A DNA stretch of 64,000 nucleotides. Origin: Clostridiales bacterium (GTDB taxonomy: Bacteria > Bacillota > Clostridia > Peptostreptococcales > Anaerovoracaceae). This document shows, in pieces, positions 43,933 through 52,889 of this stretch (position 1 is the stretch's first letter; each line of letters begins with the position of its first letter). The translations under genes were made by a program, and so were the position numbers. The stretch is from contig JALENW010000019.1 in the NCBI GenBank assembly GCA_022766365.1, positions 1-64,000 of the forward strand, written 5' to 3'. A model generated the notes under the pieces. The model saw only the letters and a list, made by a program, of their open reading frames with translations, was not told where the DNA came from and did not search any database.

Positions 43933-44911
43933 TTTTCTTCACACCTCCTACAACGTTTCTCTTGATGAAGAAATTATCAATTAGCGGAGTCATAATGTTC
44001 ATCAGCAAAATTGAGAATGAAACTCCCTCAGGATATGCTCCCCAAAGCCTGATAGCCATAGTAATGATTCCGCATCCAATACCGAATACAATCTTACCCT
44101 TAGGCATGATCGGAGTGGTTACATAATCAGTAGCCATAAAGAAAGCACCCAACATTACACCACCTGCACAGATGTGAAAAACAGCCATCTGAAGGGCATT
44201 TCCATCACCGGAAAATCCGTAATAAACAAGTGCTATCACAAACACTGTACCTATGAAAGCTATCGGTGTATGCGGAAGAATTATCTTCTTAGCAATGAGG
44301 AAAACTCCTCCGATGATAAGAGCTATTGCACTTACTTCTCCAAGCGAACCACCGATAAATCCAAGGAACATCTCCATGTTCGAAGGAAGATCCTTCACCG
44401 ACCCCTCAGCCAAAATACCAAGAGGTGTAGGCCCTGTAGTTGCATCTGCAACCTTTACGGTTATAGGAAGCGGCCAGCTTGTCATCTGTGTTGCAAAAGA
44501 AACGAATAGTACAATTCTTGCTACAATTGTAGGGTTTGCAACGTTCTTGCCAAGTCCGCCGTAGAGCTGCTTTACAATTACAATGGCAACAAAACATCCG
44601 ACAACTGCCATCCAAACAGGAAGACTCGAAGGGACATTGAATGCAATCAGCACACCTGTAACAGCAGCCGATAAGTCTTGTACTGTCTGTCTTTTGTGCG
44701 CTATAACATTGTATAGATATTCAAAACCTACGGACGCAATCACACAGACTGCAGTCAGCAGAATAACCTTCCATCCAAAAACGTATGTACTCACAAGAAA
44801 TGAAGGTACCAAGGCTAAAAGCACATAGCCCATGGTTCTCGTCGTATCCAGGCTTGTCACCAGGTGTGGAGCCGATGCGACGGTCAAGTTGTTATAAGCT
44901 TGTCTTTCCAT
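43919..44911 (-). CDS. rnfD: Rnf complex membrane subunit D
   Basis: 330 residues with about nine membrane segments. The covalent FMN site is DATTGPTPLGI (Thr about 165). N-terminal SAPHLVTSLDTTRTM is a family motif. It probably contributes to the ion channel. Confidence 0.95.
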   Translation of the reverse strand: MERQAYNNLTVASAPHLVTSLDTTRTMGYVLLALVPSFLVSTYVFGWKVILLTAVCVIASVGFEYLYNVIAHKRQTVQDLSAAVTGVLIAFNVPSSLPVWMAVVGCFVAIVIVKQLYGGLGKNVANPTIVARIVLFVSFATQMTSWPLPITVKVADATTGPTPLGILAEGSVKDLPSNMEMFLGFIGGSLGEVSAIALIIGGVFLIAKKIILPHTPIAFIGTVFVIALVYYGFSGDGNALQMAVFHICAGGVMLGAFFMATDYVTTPIMPKGKIVFGIGCGIITMAIRLWGAYPEGVSFSILLMNIMTPLIDNFFIKRNVVGGVKKNAKK

Positions 44912-46225
44912 TTATAATCCGGCCTCCTTTACTACACCCTTACCCAACTTATTCATGAAGCCGAGAGGTCTTCTCGCAGGACATACGAATGAACAGCTTC
45001 CGCATTCCATACACTGCATAACTTCCAAGTCTTGGAGTTTCTCGGCATCTCTTGCTTCATATGCATCAGCAAGAGCTGTAGGTATCAGACCGAACGGACA
45101 TGCCTCATGGCATCTTCCGCAATTGATACATGCGGTTTCCTCCGGAATGACAGCCTTTTTCTTAGAAAATGCCAAAATTGCGTTGTTGTTCTTAACAATA
45201 GGCATCTGATCCGAGAATATTGCTCTTCCCATCATAGGTCCACCCATTAGAATCTTCTTAGGCGGATTCTTATATCCTCCGCAGAATTCCATAACATCTG
45301 CGATAATTGTTCCTATTGGAGCAAGGACGTTCTTAGGAGTTGTAACCGCATCTCCATCGACAGTCATTCTCTTATTAACAAGAGGAATACCATTTCTGAA
45401 ATACTGTCCGACAAAGGCAATCGATGTCACATTAGACAATATAACTCCCAGTGCTGCGGGCAGAACCCCTGCAGCCATGTGCTTACCTGTAATTTCATAA
45501 ATCATAACACGTTCAGCACCCTTTGGGTATCTTGCAGGAAGAGGGAATGTCTTAATGTTGTCGTGCCCCCGGGCTTTAAGCATCTCATCCAGTTTAGCTA
45601 TAGCATCAGGCTTGTTATCCTCTATCCCGATGAAACCTTTACTCAGATTGAGATACTTCATTACAAGAATCATTCCGTCAATGATGTCCTGTGTATCCTC
45701 AAGCATCAGCCTGTGGTCAGATGTGATAAAAGGCTCACACTCTGCAGCGTTAACAATCAAAGTATCAACCTCATCCATATTCTTAGGATTGAACTTAATG
45801 TGTGTAGGAAACGATGCTCCTCCAAGACCAACAAGACCACTCTCTCTAATAGCGTGCACAAAACCTGCCAGATCAGAAACTTCAGGAACCTTAATATCTT
45901 CAGATAGTTCTTGCTTCTTGTCTGTTTCGATTACCACGAGGGTATCATTGCCGCCAACGGCTGACCTTTGGGTCTCGATAGCCTTCACCGTTCCCGAAAC
46001 ACTTGAGTGAATCGGTGCACTGACAAACGCGTCAGTATCTCCTATCTTCTGGCCCACCTTAACTGTATCGCCTTTAGCAACAAGGGGTTTACATGGTGCA
46101 CCGATGTGCTGTGACATTGAAATTTTCACTATGTCAGGAATCGGCATAACCTCAGTCTGACATTTGGACGTATTCTTAAAATGTCCCGCATCGATGCTGT
46201 GCAAATGCTTTGCATTTGAACTCAT
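44912..46225 (-). CDS. rnfC: Rnf complex NADH-oxidoreductase subunit C
   Basis: 437 residues. N-terminal RnfC/biotinyl-like domain, NADH/FMN region GLGGASFPTHIKF and NAAECEPFITSDHRLM, and two C-terminal [4Fe-4S] motifs CINCGRCHEACP and CMECGSCSFVCP. It starts the operon; AAAGGAAGG precedes ATG 46225. It reduces NAD+ with electrons from the complex while ions are pumped, or works in reverse. Confidence 0.95.
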   Translation of the reverse strand: MSSNAKHLHSIDAGHFKNTSKCQTEVMPIPDIVKISMSQHIGAPCKPLVAKGDTVKVGQKIGDTDAFVSAPIHSSVSGTVKAIETQRSAVGGNDTLVVIETDKKQELSEDIKVPEVSDLAGFVHAIRESGLVGLGGASFPTHIKFNPKNMDEVDTLIVNAAECEPFITSDHRLMLEDTQDIIDGMILVMKYLNLSKGFIGIEDNKPDAIAKLDEMLKARGHDNIKTFPLPARYPKGAERVMIYEITGKHMAAGVLPAALGVILSNVTSIAFVGQYFRNGIPLVNKRMTVDGDAVTTPKNVLAPIGTIIADVMEFCGGYKNPPKKILMGGPMMGRAIFSDQMPIVKNNNAILAFSKKKAVIPEETACINCGRCHEACPFGLIPTALADAYEARDAEKLQDLEVMQCMECGSCSFVCPARRPLGFMNKLGKGVVKEAGL

Positions 46226-46432
46226 TTCTGCAACCTTCCTTTCTTATAAATTGACATAATCATACATAGCACATTATACACCACATCCCTACAAAAATCA
46301 TTATTTTTTAAAAACTATGTTCAAATTATAAAAAATGGGGTATAATTAGAGTCATAATTGAATCAGTTAGCAACGTGTTGCAGTTTAAGTAAGGTAGCTA
46401 CAGAAATTGTATTGTGTTAGAAAGGTTGAAAA
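46226..46432. promoter_or_regulatory. Divergent control region between rnfC and the ArsR gene
   Basis: Minus strand: TATAAT at 46273-46278 for rnf, without a clear -35. Plus strand: TATAAT at 46341-46346, with a TTCAAA only 15 bases upstream, for the ArsR gene. The two units face away from each other and could share an operator, but no clear palindrome was found. Confidence 0.4.
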
Positions 46433-46798
46433 ATGGGAAAGTTACCACATATTCATAACAAAAAAACCGAAGAGTTGATAGATATAATGCCGGATCCTAA
46501 GATTTTTGAAATGTCTGCGGATCTTTTCTCTATACTTTCGGATAACAGCCGCGTTCGCATCCTATGGCTTCTATGTCATACAGAGGATTGTGTTGCAAAT
46601 ATAGCTGCTGCTGTGGATATGTCATCTCCTGCGGTATCTCATCATCTTAAGCTTTTGAAAAATGCCGGCATTCTTGAGAGCACCAAGAGAGGTAAAGAGG
46701 TATACTACACCCTCGCTGACAACGAAAAGGCATGTGAAGTTCACAAAATCATTGACACAGTTTTCAAGATGGATTGTTTCAACGATTTGATAAGATAG
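46433..46798 (+). CDS. ArsR/SmtB-family transcriptional regulator
   Basis: 121 residues. Winged helix: FSILSDNSRVRILWLL, recognition region SSPAVSHHLKLLKNAGIL, wing KRGKEVYYTLAD. Cysteines and histidines at LCHTEDC and ACEVHKIID could bind a metal as in SmtB/CzrA sensors, though the full site is not evident. Divergent from rnfC, and its 3' end overlaps the AlkD-like gene by 20 bases tail to tail. Confidence 0.9.
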   Translation: MGKLPHIHNKKTEELIDIMPDPKIFEMSADLFSILSDNSRVRILWLLCHTEDCVANIAAAVDMSSPAVSHHLKLLKNAGILESTKRGKEVYYTLADNEKACEVHKIIDTVFKMDCFNDLIR

Positions 46799-47507
46799 TC
46801 CGCGAATTTGGAATTGTACTTCGGATACCTTTGAGGATTTCTTTTTTCTCTCGGCTTATTCTATAGCTTTCAATTGCCTTCTGAACAGCTTTTCGCTTCA
46901 CCCAATCCGACAGCATACCATTTGTCAGATATGGGAGGGTTTCGTCCCATCTGAAAGCTAACGCAGTGGCAAAATACCACGCAATCATCATTTTCACATA
47001 GTATTCGTCTGATTTTACCGCTGCCACCATTTTGATATATTCAGTAGAAAAATTATCATCAAGAAAGTATTGCATCAGGCAACCAATTCCATAGCGCTTG
47101 GTATATTCATGGCCGGATTCCAGCCATTTTTTTATTTGTTTTATAAATTTGCCGTTGGAGACAGATTCCCTGAACACCTTTGGTCTCATCTGATCGCAAG
47201 TCGCCCAATTATCCACAAAGGGGAGAAAAATATCAACCCGGCGCAACGCTTCTGTAAAATTATCTGTTTCGTTGATAAGCATTGCATGAAGTTGATTCTC
47301 ATCATAAAAGTAATGGGGCAGATCTCCCAGAAACGCCCCGTATTCTTTATCCCTGTATAGCTCCTTTGCCAACTTCCTCAGTTCGGGAGTCCTAACTCCG
47401 ATTACTCTTTCCAAATCAACCGTCGGTATTAATTTGCTCTGGAAACTCCTATATTTCAGGTCTTGCAACTCCATCAGCCGTTCATAATAAATGCTTTTCT
47501 TAATCAT
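46779..47507 (-). CDS. AlkD-family DNA alkylation repair protein
   Basis: 242 residues of HEAT-like helices. RTPELRKLAKELYRD, FVDNWATCDQMRPK (with the Trp and Asp expected near the active site) and KRYGIGCLMQYFLDD are AlkD features. AlkD enzymes excise positively charged alkylated bases. It stands alone between ArsR and the serine dehydratase genes. Confidence 0.88.
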   Translation of the reverse strand: MIKKSIYYERLMELQDLKYRSFQSKLIPTVDLERVIGVRTPELRKLAKELYRDKEYGAFLGDLPHYFYDENQLHAMLINETDNFTEALRRVDIFLPFVDNWATCDQMRPKVFRESVSNGKFIKQIKKWLESGHEYTKRYGIGCLMQYFLDDNFSTEYIKMVAAVKSDEYYVKMMIAWYFATALAFRWDETLPYLTNGMLSDWVKRKAVQKAIESYRISREKKEILKGIRSTIPNSRTILSNR

Positions 47508-47554
47508 GATACCCTATTTTAAATACAGTTTCTCTTTTTACATTCTCTTTAATT

Positions 47555-48442
47555 TCATTCTCCAAGAAACTCTTTCCTTATGCGATTGCCTGTTGCAGTT
47601 CCTGCCAGTCCTCCAAGCCCGGTTTCTCTAAACTCAGGCTCGAGGGCATCTCCCACTTCCTTCATCGCCTGCACCACCTCATCAAGCGGAACGATTGATT
47701 TTACTCCCGCCATTGCCAAATCCGCCGACGTTATAGCATTCACCACACCTGAGGCATTGCGGAATGTGCATGGATATTGAACAAGACCCGCTATCGGATC
47801 ACAAACCAATCCCATTACATTCACAAAAGATATGCTTGCTGCAGTTAATGCCTCAGAGGCACTTCCCCCTCTCATGGCTGTAATGGCTGCCGCTGCCATA
47901 GCTGCCGCAGAACCGCACTCCGCCTGACAACCTCCTTCAGCACCTGCGAAAGTTGAATATTTTGCGATAATCTTACCTATAGCTATGGCAGTAAGAAGCC
48001 CGTCTTCAAGAGTTTTTTCGTCAAGTCTGTACTTATCTTTCGCTGCCATAATAGCCGCCGGCAAAATTCCTGAAGATCCGGCAGTGGGTGCTGCAACGAT
48101 TTTACCCATAGCACAGTTTACTTCGCTTGTAGAAAACGCCATCGCCATTGCCTTCATAATAAAACTGCCTGCCATCGGTTCATCTCCGCCCTCTCTTTGG
48201 CTCGCCTCATTTGCTGCCTTCGCAAATCCATCAATCATACTAAACTTGCTGTCCGTAACTCTGTTCAGATTCGCCCTTGCAGAATTTTCCATGACATTGA
48301 GAGTTTCCTTGAGATACTTCCTGATGGTTTCCTCAGTTTTCTTCCCCCTTGCAGCAGCTATTTCTTCTTCCATCACAAGGTCAGCGATTGTCTTATTCTC
48401 AGCCTGACAGATTTCTATTATTTCCTTTTCTGTATTCAACAT
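47555..48442 (-). CDS. sdaAA: L-serine dehydratase, iron-sulfur-dependent, alpha subunit
   Basis: 295 residues. The substrate/cluster region has AAPTAGSSGILPAA, EGGCQAECGSA and VCDPIAGLVQYPC, whose cysteines hold the [4Fe-4S] cluster. It deaminates serine to pyruvate and ammonia. It follows sdaAB by 30 bases in the same direction. Confidence 0.95.
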   Translation of the reverse strand: MLNTEKEIIEICQAENKTIADLVMEEEIAAARGKKTEETIRKYLKETLNVMENSARANLNRVTDSKFSMIDGFAKAANEASQREGGDEPMAGSFIMKAMAMAFSTSEVNCAMGKIVAAPTAGSSGILPAAIMAAKDKYRLDEKTLEDGLLTAIAIGKIIAKYSTFAGAEGGCQAECGSAAAMAAAAITAMRGGSASEALTAASISFVNVMGLVCDPIAGLVQYPCTFRNASGVVNAITSADLAMAGVKSIVPLDEVVQAMKEVGDALEPEFRETGLGGLAGTATGNRIRKEFLGE

Positions 48443-48472
48443 TTGCTTTCCCTCTTCGCTCCTTTTATGATT

Positions 48473-49138
48473 TCAGATTTCGACATATTTTGCTGTAACA
48501 AACATCTGGGCACCCATTATTGCACCCTTAACGTAGTCGGAAATGCTGTTTCCTACCTCAATTGTCAGAGTTACAATATCTGAAAGGGGATCCTTAACAG
48601 TATTTATGCTCTCAATATTGTAACCATTTCCGCTCAAAATACCTGCAACATATGCCACTACTCCCTTTTGTTCCTGATACTGGAGAAGTAAAGTCGGATG
48701 TATACCACGAAACCGGACATCCATGCCGTTGATATTGACAATCACCATTGTGCCGCCACCTATTGAAGACCCGATTACATATTCTTTGCTTCCGTCCCCA
48801 TAGTAAAATATTATTTTTACGGTGTTGGGATGAAATTTATCTCCTAAATCGATTTTGGTAAACTCATAATGAAGGCCGTCTTCATCGGCAAGTTTAAAAG
48901 CATCCTGAATTCTTGAATCATCTGTTGCAAATCCCAGAATCCCACCGAGTAATGCTCTATCTGTACCGTGTCCCTTATACGTGTATGCAAATGACCCGTG
49001 AAGCTGAAATTCCACTCTCGTAAAATTTTCTTTTGCTATGCTTTTCGCCACCTTTGCAATCCGGCAAGCTCCTGCGGTATGGGAACTTGACGGTCCTACC
49101 ATTATGGGTCCTAAAATTTCAAATGCACTTAATTCCAT
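48473..49138 (-). CDS. sdaAB: L-serine dehydratase, iron-sulfur-dependent, beta subunit
   Basis: 221 residues. N-terminal FEILGPIMVGPSSSHTAGA is the signature of SdaAB; a C-terminal ACT-like domain (VVAYVAGILSGNGYNIES) follows. Partner of sdaAA in one operon. An upstream gap of 144 bases to the M20 gene may hold a promoter. Confidence 0.95.
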   Translation of the reverse strand: MELSAFEILGPIMVGPSSSHTAGACRIAKVAKSIAKENFTRVEFQLHGSFAYTYKGHGTDRALLGGILGFATDDSRIQDAFKLADEDGLHYEFTKIDLGDKFHPNTVKIIFYYGDGSKEYVIGSSIGGGTMVIVNINGMDVRFRGIHPTLLLQYQEQKGVVAYVAGILSGNGYNIESINTVKDPLSDIVTLTIEVGNSISDYVKGAIMGAQMFVTAKYVEI

Positions 49139-49282
49139 TGGTTTCCCTATCTATTCCTTATTGTTATTATCTATATCCTACATTGAGATTATATGTTTAT
49201 TATCTTACCTAGTCAAATATTTTACACAAAAATATCGCCCTCCGGATTAGTATGCATAAATCGGAAAGCGACAACTTTTTGT

Positions 49283-50473
49283 TTATTTATATTCAAATAC
49301 CAAATTACAGAATATATTTACTCCCACGTTCATTGCATCTTCATCAATATCGAACTTAGGTGTATGTGCAAGATGAGTGAATCCCTTAATTTTATTCCCT
49401 GATCCCACATGTATGAATGTGCTTGGAATTTTTTGTGCATAGAATGCGAAATCCTCTGCACCCATTACAGGTTCTTCCATCTTCTCGATTTTATACTCGG
49501 GAAGATTCTCCCTAAGTATTTTTTCAGCATATGCGGTAACCTTATCATCATTCATTAAAGGTGGTAAACCATGGAGGATATTTACTCTAGCCGTTGCCCC
49601 GTAAGCTGTAGCGAAATTCTTTGCGATATTACTTATGGCATCGATAATTTTTCCTCTCGTATCATCTTTTAGACATCTAAGTGTACCGGATACGCTTGCA
49701 GTCTCAGCTACAATATTTTTTGCACTTCCGCCTTTTACCATACCTATTGAACATATGCCTTGGTCCAGGGGATTCATTCTTCTTGACATCCACGTTTCTA
49801 TACCTCCAACTACCTTGCAAAGTATTGAAATAGCATCCACAGTATTCTGTGGTTCACCTGCATGACCTGCCTGACCTATTATTTCAATATCAAATTCATC
49901 AGTTGAAGCCATCATTCCACCATATCTTATCATTATTGTTCCAATTGGATAGTTATTAAAAACATGAATACCAAACATACACTTTATCCGATTAATGATG
50001 CCTAACTCCTCCATTTCTTTGACAATAAGTCTTGCTCCTCCAAGATTTGGACCTTCCTCTGCCGGTTGGAAAATCAACAAAATGCCGGTTCTTAACCTCT
50101 CAGCATTCTCTTTTATTATCCTGGCTGCGGTTAATAATGTTGCAGTGTGAGCATCATGACCGCAAGCGTGCATTATGTTAGGATATTTAGACGCATACTC
50201 CACCTTGTTTTCTTCTTGAAGCGGTAAAGCATCTATGTCTGAACGAAGGGCTATATACTTATCGCTTGCTCCATTTATTCTACCTATAACACCTATTTTT
50301 GATGGTATAATTTCTATCCCATACTCTTCCAGTTTATTCTTTATAAACTTTTCCGTTTCCGATGTATCAAAGCCTATCTCAGGATGCATGTGAATGTAGC
50401 GCCTATTGCTCACCGTTTCGTTTTTATATGTGTTGACGGATTTCTGAATTTTATCCTTTAACTCTTTGTCCAC
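49283..50473 (-). CDS. M20-family amidohydrolase (aminoacylase/carboxypeptidase type)
   Basis: 396 residues from GTG 50473, selected because GAGGAGG lies 6 bases upstream; the frame to 50575 runs into the carrier gene. Metal ligands: MHACGHDAHTAT, PAEEGPNLGGARL and the late His in FTHLAHTPKF. The C-terminal half holds the dimerisation domain (GQAGHAGEPQNTVDAI). It hydrolyses N-acyl amino acids or similar amides. It lies 20 bases after the YfcC-type carrier, which could import its substrate. Confidence 0.9.
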   Translation of the reverse strand: MDKELKDKIQKSVNTYKNETVSNRRYIHMHPEIGFDTSETEKFIKNKLEEYGIEIIPSKIGVIGRINGASDKYIALRSDIDALPLQEENKVEYASKYPNIMHACGHDAHTATLLTAARIIKENAERLRTGILLIFQPAEEGPNLGGARLIVKEMEELGIINRIKCMFGIHVFNNYPIGTIMIRYGGMMASTDEFDIEIIGQAGHAGEPQNTVDAISILCKVVGGIETWMSRRMNPLDQGICSIGMVKGGSAKNIVAETASVSGTLRCLKDDTRGKIIDAISNIAKNFATAYGATARVNILHGLPPLMNDDKVTAYAEKILRENLPEYKIEKMEEPVMGAEDFAFYAQKIPSTFIHVGSGNKIKGFTHLAHTPKFDIDEDAMNVGVNIFCNLVFEYK

Positions 50474-50493
50474 GTCATACCTCCTCAGTTGTG

Positions 50494-51933
50494 TTATGAA
50501 TAATTGGTTGCTATCGCCAGAAAGACAAATCCAATTTGAGCCAAAAAGCATATTGAAAACAGTGGCATTATCCATTTGTAATACTTTCCAAGAGGTATTT
50601 TAGCCATAACACAAGCTATAACCATGAATCCTGTCGGTATGATTAAGTTCGATAGACCATCACCAAACTGGAATATAAGCACAGCAATTTGCCTGTTCAT
50701 ACCTATAATATCTGCTATAGGTGTCATAATCGGCATCGACACAGCTGCCTGGCCTGAACCGGATGGAATCAAGAAATTTAAAACCGTCTGAAAAACAAGC
50801 ATTGCAATGCCGCTCAAATACAAGGATAATCCTTCAATCATACTTACACAAGCATGCACAATAGTATCGATGATGTTTCCTGCGATACATATAGTGAGAA
50901 TAGCTCTTGCAAAGCCAACTATTAGTGCTGCCATAACTCCGTTTGCCAGACCCTCTACATATGTTTTAGCGATTTTATTCGGTGTCCACTTATTAATTAT
51001 TCCGACTACAACAGCTAAAATCATAAATAATCCTGCAACTTCGTTTATATACCATCCTTGTGTCAACAGCCCCCAGCCCATAACACATACAGTTAAAAGC
51101 AACACTATTAAAGTCAATTTCCTAGCCGTTGTCATCTCAGTGTTAAGTTGTTGGCCATTAACTTCCAGGTGGGACATATCTATGCCGTACATAAATGATT
51201 TTTCCGGATGCTTCTTTACTTTTTCTGCATACACCAAAACATAGGTTATGGTAATTGCAGTCATTACCGCAAGAATAACAATTCGGAAGCCGAGTCCTGA
51301 AAAAATAGGGATTTCTGCAATAGTTTGTGCAACCCCTATCGTAAAAGGATTTACAGTTGCAGATGCAAAACCGACACCTACCGGAACAACTGACATTCCC
51401 ACTCCGACCATAGGATCATATCCCAATGCTATTGAAACAGAAACAAAAATTGGTATGAATGCAATTATCTCCTCATATGACATCGTACCCGTGCTGCCCC
51501 AGACCGAAAGAACAACCATAACTACTACTATAAATACCTTTGCCATCTTAGGGTTCTTCTGTGTTTTTCTAACCATGGCTGCAATGGCCGCATCAACAGC
51601 ACCTGTTCTCTGTAACAAATAAAGGCTTGCGAAAGCAGCGAAGATTAGAAAAGTAATGTTAGCTGCCTCAATTAAACCTTTTTCCACGTTAACAAACATG
51701 TCAAATGGGTTTACCGGTGTCTGTGCCACCCTGTGAAAACTTTTTGGATCGATTAGTTCTTTCCCGGATGCTTCATCCAAGTAACGATCGTAAGAGCCTG
51801 CCGGCACAATCCATGTCATTATTGTTGCGATCACAATAATTATTCCTAAAATAATTAAAATATGTGGTACTTCTCTGGATTTCTTCTTCCTAACTTTAAC
51901 TTCGTTGTTGATAATTTCATTGTCTTTCCCCAT
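50494..51933 (-). CDS. YfcC-family membrane carrier (C4-dicarboxylate/arginine-ornithine-like)
   Basis: 479 residues, about 12 membrane segments. N-terminal VPHILIILGIIIVIATIMTWIVPAG-type helix (VPAGSYDRY follows) and the paired motifs WGSTGTMSYEE and LIPSGSGQAAVSMPIM belong to the YfcC/ArcD-related superfamily. The substrate is unknown; coupling to an M20 hydrolase suggests an acyl-amino acid or peptide. GAGGAGG precedes ATG 51933. Transcription probably begins at the MerR-type promoter 51975-52005. Confidence 0.82.
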   Translation of the reverse strand: MGKDNEIINNEVKVRKKKSREVPHILIILGIIIVIATIMTWIVPAGSYDRYLDEASGKELIDPKSFHRVAQTPVNPFDMFVNVEKGLIEAANITFLIFAAFASLYLLQRTGAVDAAIAAMVRKTQKNPKMAKVFIVVVMVVLSVWGSTGTMSYEEIIAFIPIFVSVSIALGYDPMVGVGMSVVPVGVGFASATVNPFTIGVAQTIAEIPIFSGLGFRIVILAVMTAITITYVLVYAEKVKKHPEKSFMYGIDMSHLEVNGQQLNTEMTTARKLTLIVLLLTVCVMGWGLLTQGWYINEVAGLFMILAVVVGIINKWTPNKIAKTYVEGLANGVMAALIVGFARAILTICIAGNIIDTIVHACVSMIEGLSLYLSGIAMLVFQTVLNFLIPSGSGQAAVSMPIMTPIADIIGMNRQIAVLIFQFGDGLSNLIIPTGFMVIACVMAKIPLGKYYKWIMPLFSICFLAQIGFVFLAIATNYS

Positions 51934-51974
51934 GACTTCCTCCTCTCTTCACTCTTAAATCTCCTTATAAAAAA

Positions 51975-52005
51975 ATTATAGACCATGGAATGGTTCCAAG
52001 GTCTA
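51975..52005 (-). promoter_or_regulatory. MerR-type promoter with 19-bp spacer and palindromic operator
   Basis: On the minus strand TAGACC (52000-52005), a 19-base spacer and TATAAT (51975-51980). The spacer lies within a near-perfect palindrome (TATAGACC and TTGGAA mirrored by TTCCA and GGTCTATA). A 19-20 bp spacer filled by a dyad is the signature of promoters activated by MerR proteins, and a MerR gene lies next door. A T run after the palindrome means it could alternatively terminate the MerR transcript. Confidence 0.65.
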
Positions 52006-52035
52006 TAGTTAAATTATATATTTTAATTTTTATTT

Positions 52036-52875
52036 TTATTTATTCTTAAGCGGTATCCACACTTCATAATAATCCGTATCTTGCTTACTCAAGTTTCTAA
52101 AGGCAACCGCCCGAAAAATAAGATCACCTGATATCTCATGACCTGATTCATCTATATACTCAATAAGCTTTAGAACTCCCGAATAATCATTATTTGCCTC
52201 AGTCTCAATGAAAGCATGTAAAGACAAACTCGACTCAATTACCTTAAATGGTATCTCAGAAAATATCTCTCTTTTCGTATAATTCTTATCATCAACCAAT
52301 GATAACGCCCATTTTAGCATTTTATCGCGCTTTTCCTCCCTAAGAAACAGAGACTCATAATTTGGATCAGAAAGGTACTGCATACCATGTATAAAAGTAA
52401 GCCTCGGCACGGCCAACCTGTCAAGTCTTTTAAACGCCTGACTTGCCTCCATTAAGGCTTTCACATCATCGGTAATTTCAAGAAAAACAAACTGTGGGGA
52501 TTGAATTATTTGCGGTTCATCCAAAGCGGCAATTATGTTCCTATAGCTTAGCTTATAATCTTCAATCACTCCCCACATATATTCCAGCTTTGATATCTGT
52601 TTATCGATCTGAGCCTGCCTAACCTGCATAATAGCTTCAGCTTTTTCAACAGAACCGTCTTTCATCAACATAGCAATATCTTTTAATGATACGCCCGCTT
52701 CACGGAGGTCACGAATATATGCCATGCAGAGAAAATCCGCACGGCTATATATACGATATCCATTTTCATTGTTCTGAGGCGGTGACAAAATACCAAGTTT
52801 GTCGTAATGTCTAAGGGTATCGCGACTGATCCCGAAGCACTCAGCAACCTCCCCTATTTTATATTCATTTTTCAT
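52036..52875 (-). CDS. MerR-family activator with C-terminal effector domain
   Basis: 279 residues. HTH: YKIGEVAECFGISRDTLRHY, then YDKLGILSPPQNNENGYRIY. A coiled-coil helix at about 75-115 leads to a GyrI-like effector region (about 125-279), so it is likely a multidrug or metabolite sensor of the BmrR/TipAL type. It follows the decarboxylase gene by 14 bases and lies just upstream of the MerR-type promoter, which I infer is its target. Confidence 0.88.
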   Translation of the reverse strand: MKNEYKIGEVAECFGISRDTLRHYDKLGILSPPQNNENGYRIYSRADFLCMAYIRDLREAGVSLKDIAMLMKDGSVEKAEAIMQVRQAQIDKQISKLEYMWGVIEDYKLSYRNIIAALDEPQIIQSPQFVFLEITDDVKALMEASQAFKRLDRLAVPRLTFIHGMQYLSDPNYESLFLREEKRDKMLKWALSLVDDKNYTKREIFSEIPFKVIESSLSLHAFIETEANNDYSGVLKLIEYIDESGHEISGDLIFRAVAFRNLSKQDTDYYEVWIPLKNK

Positions 52876-52889
52876 TTTTCATTTTTTAT

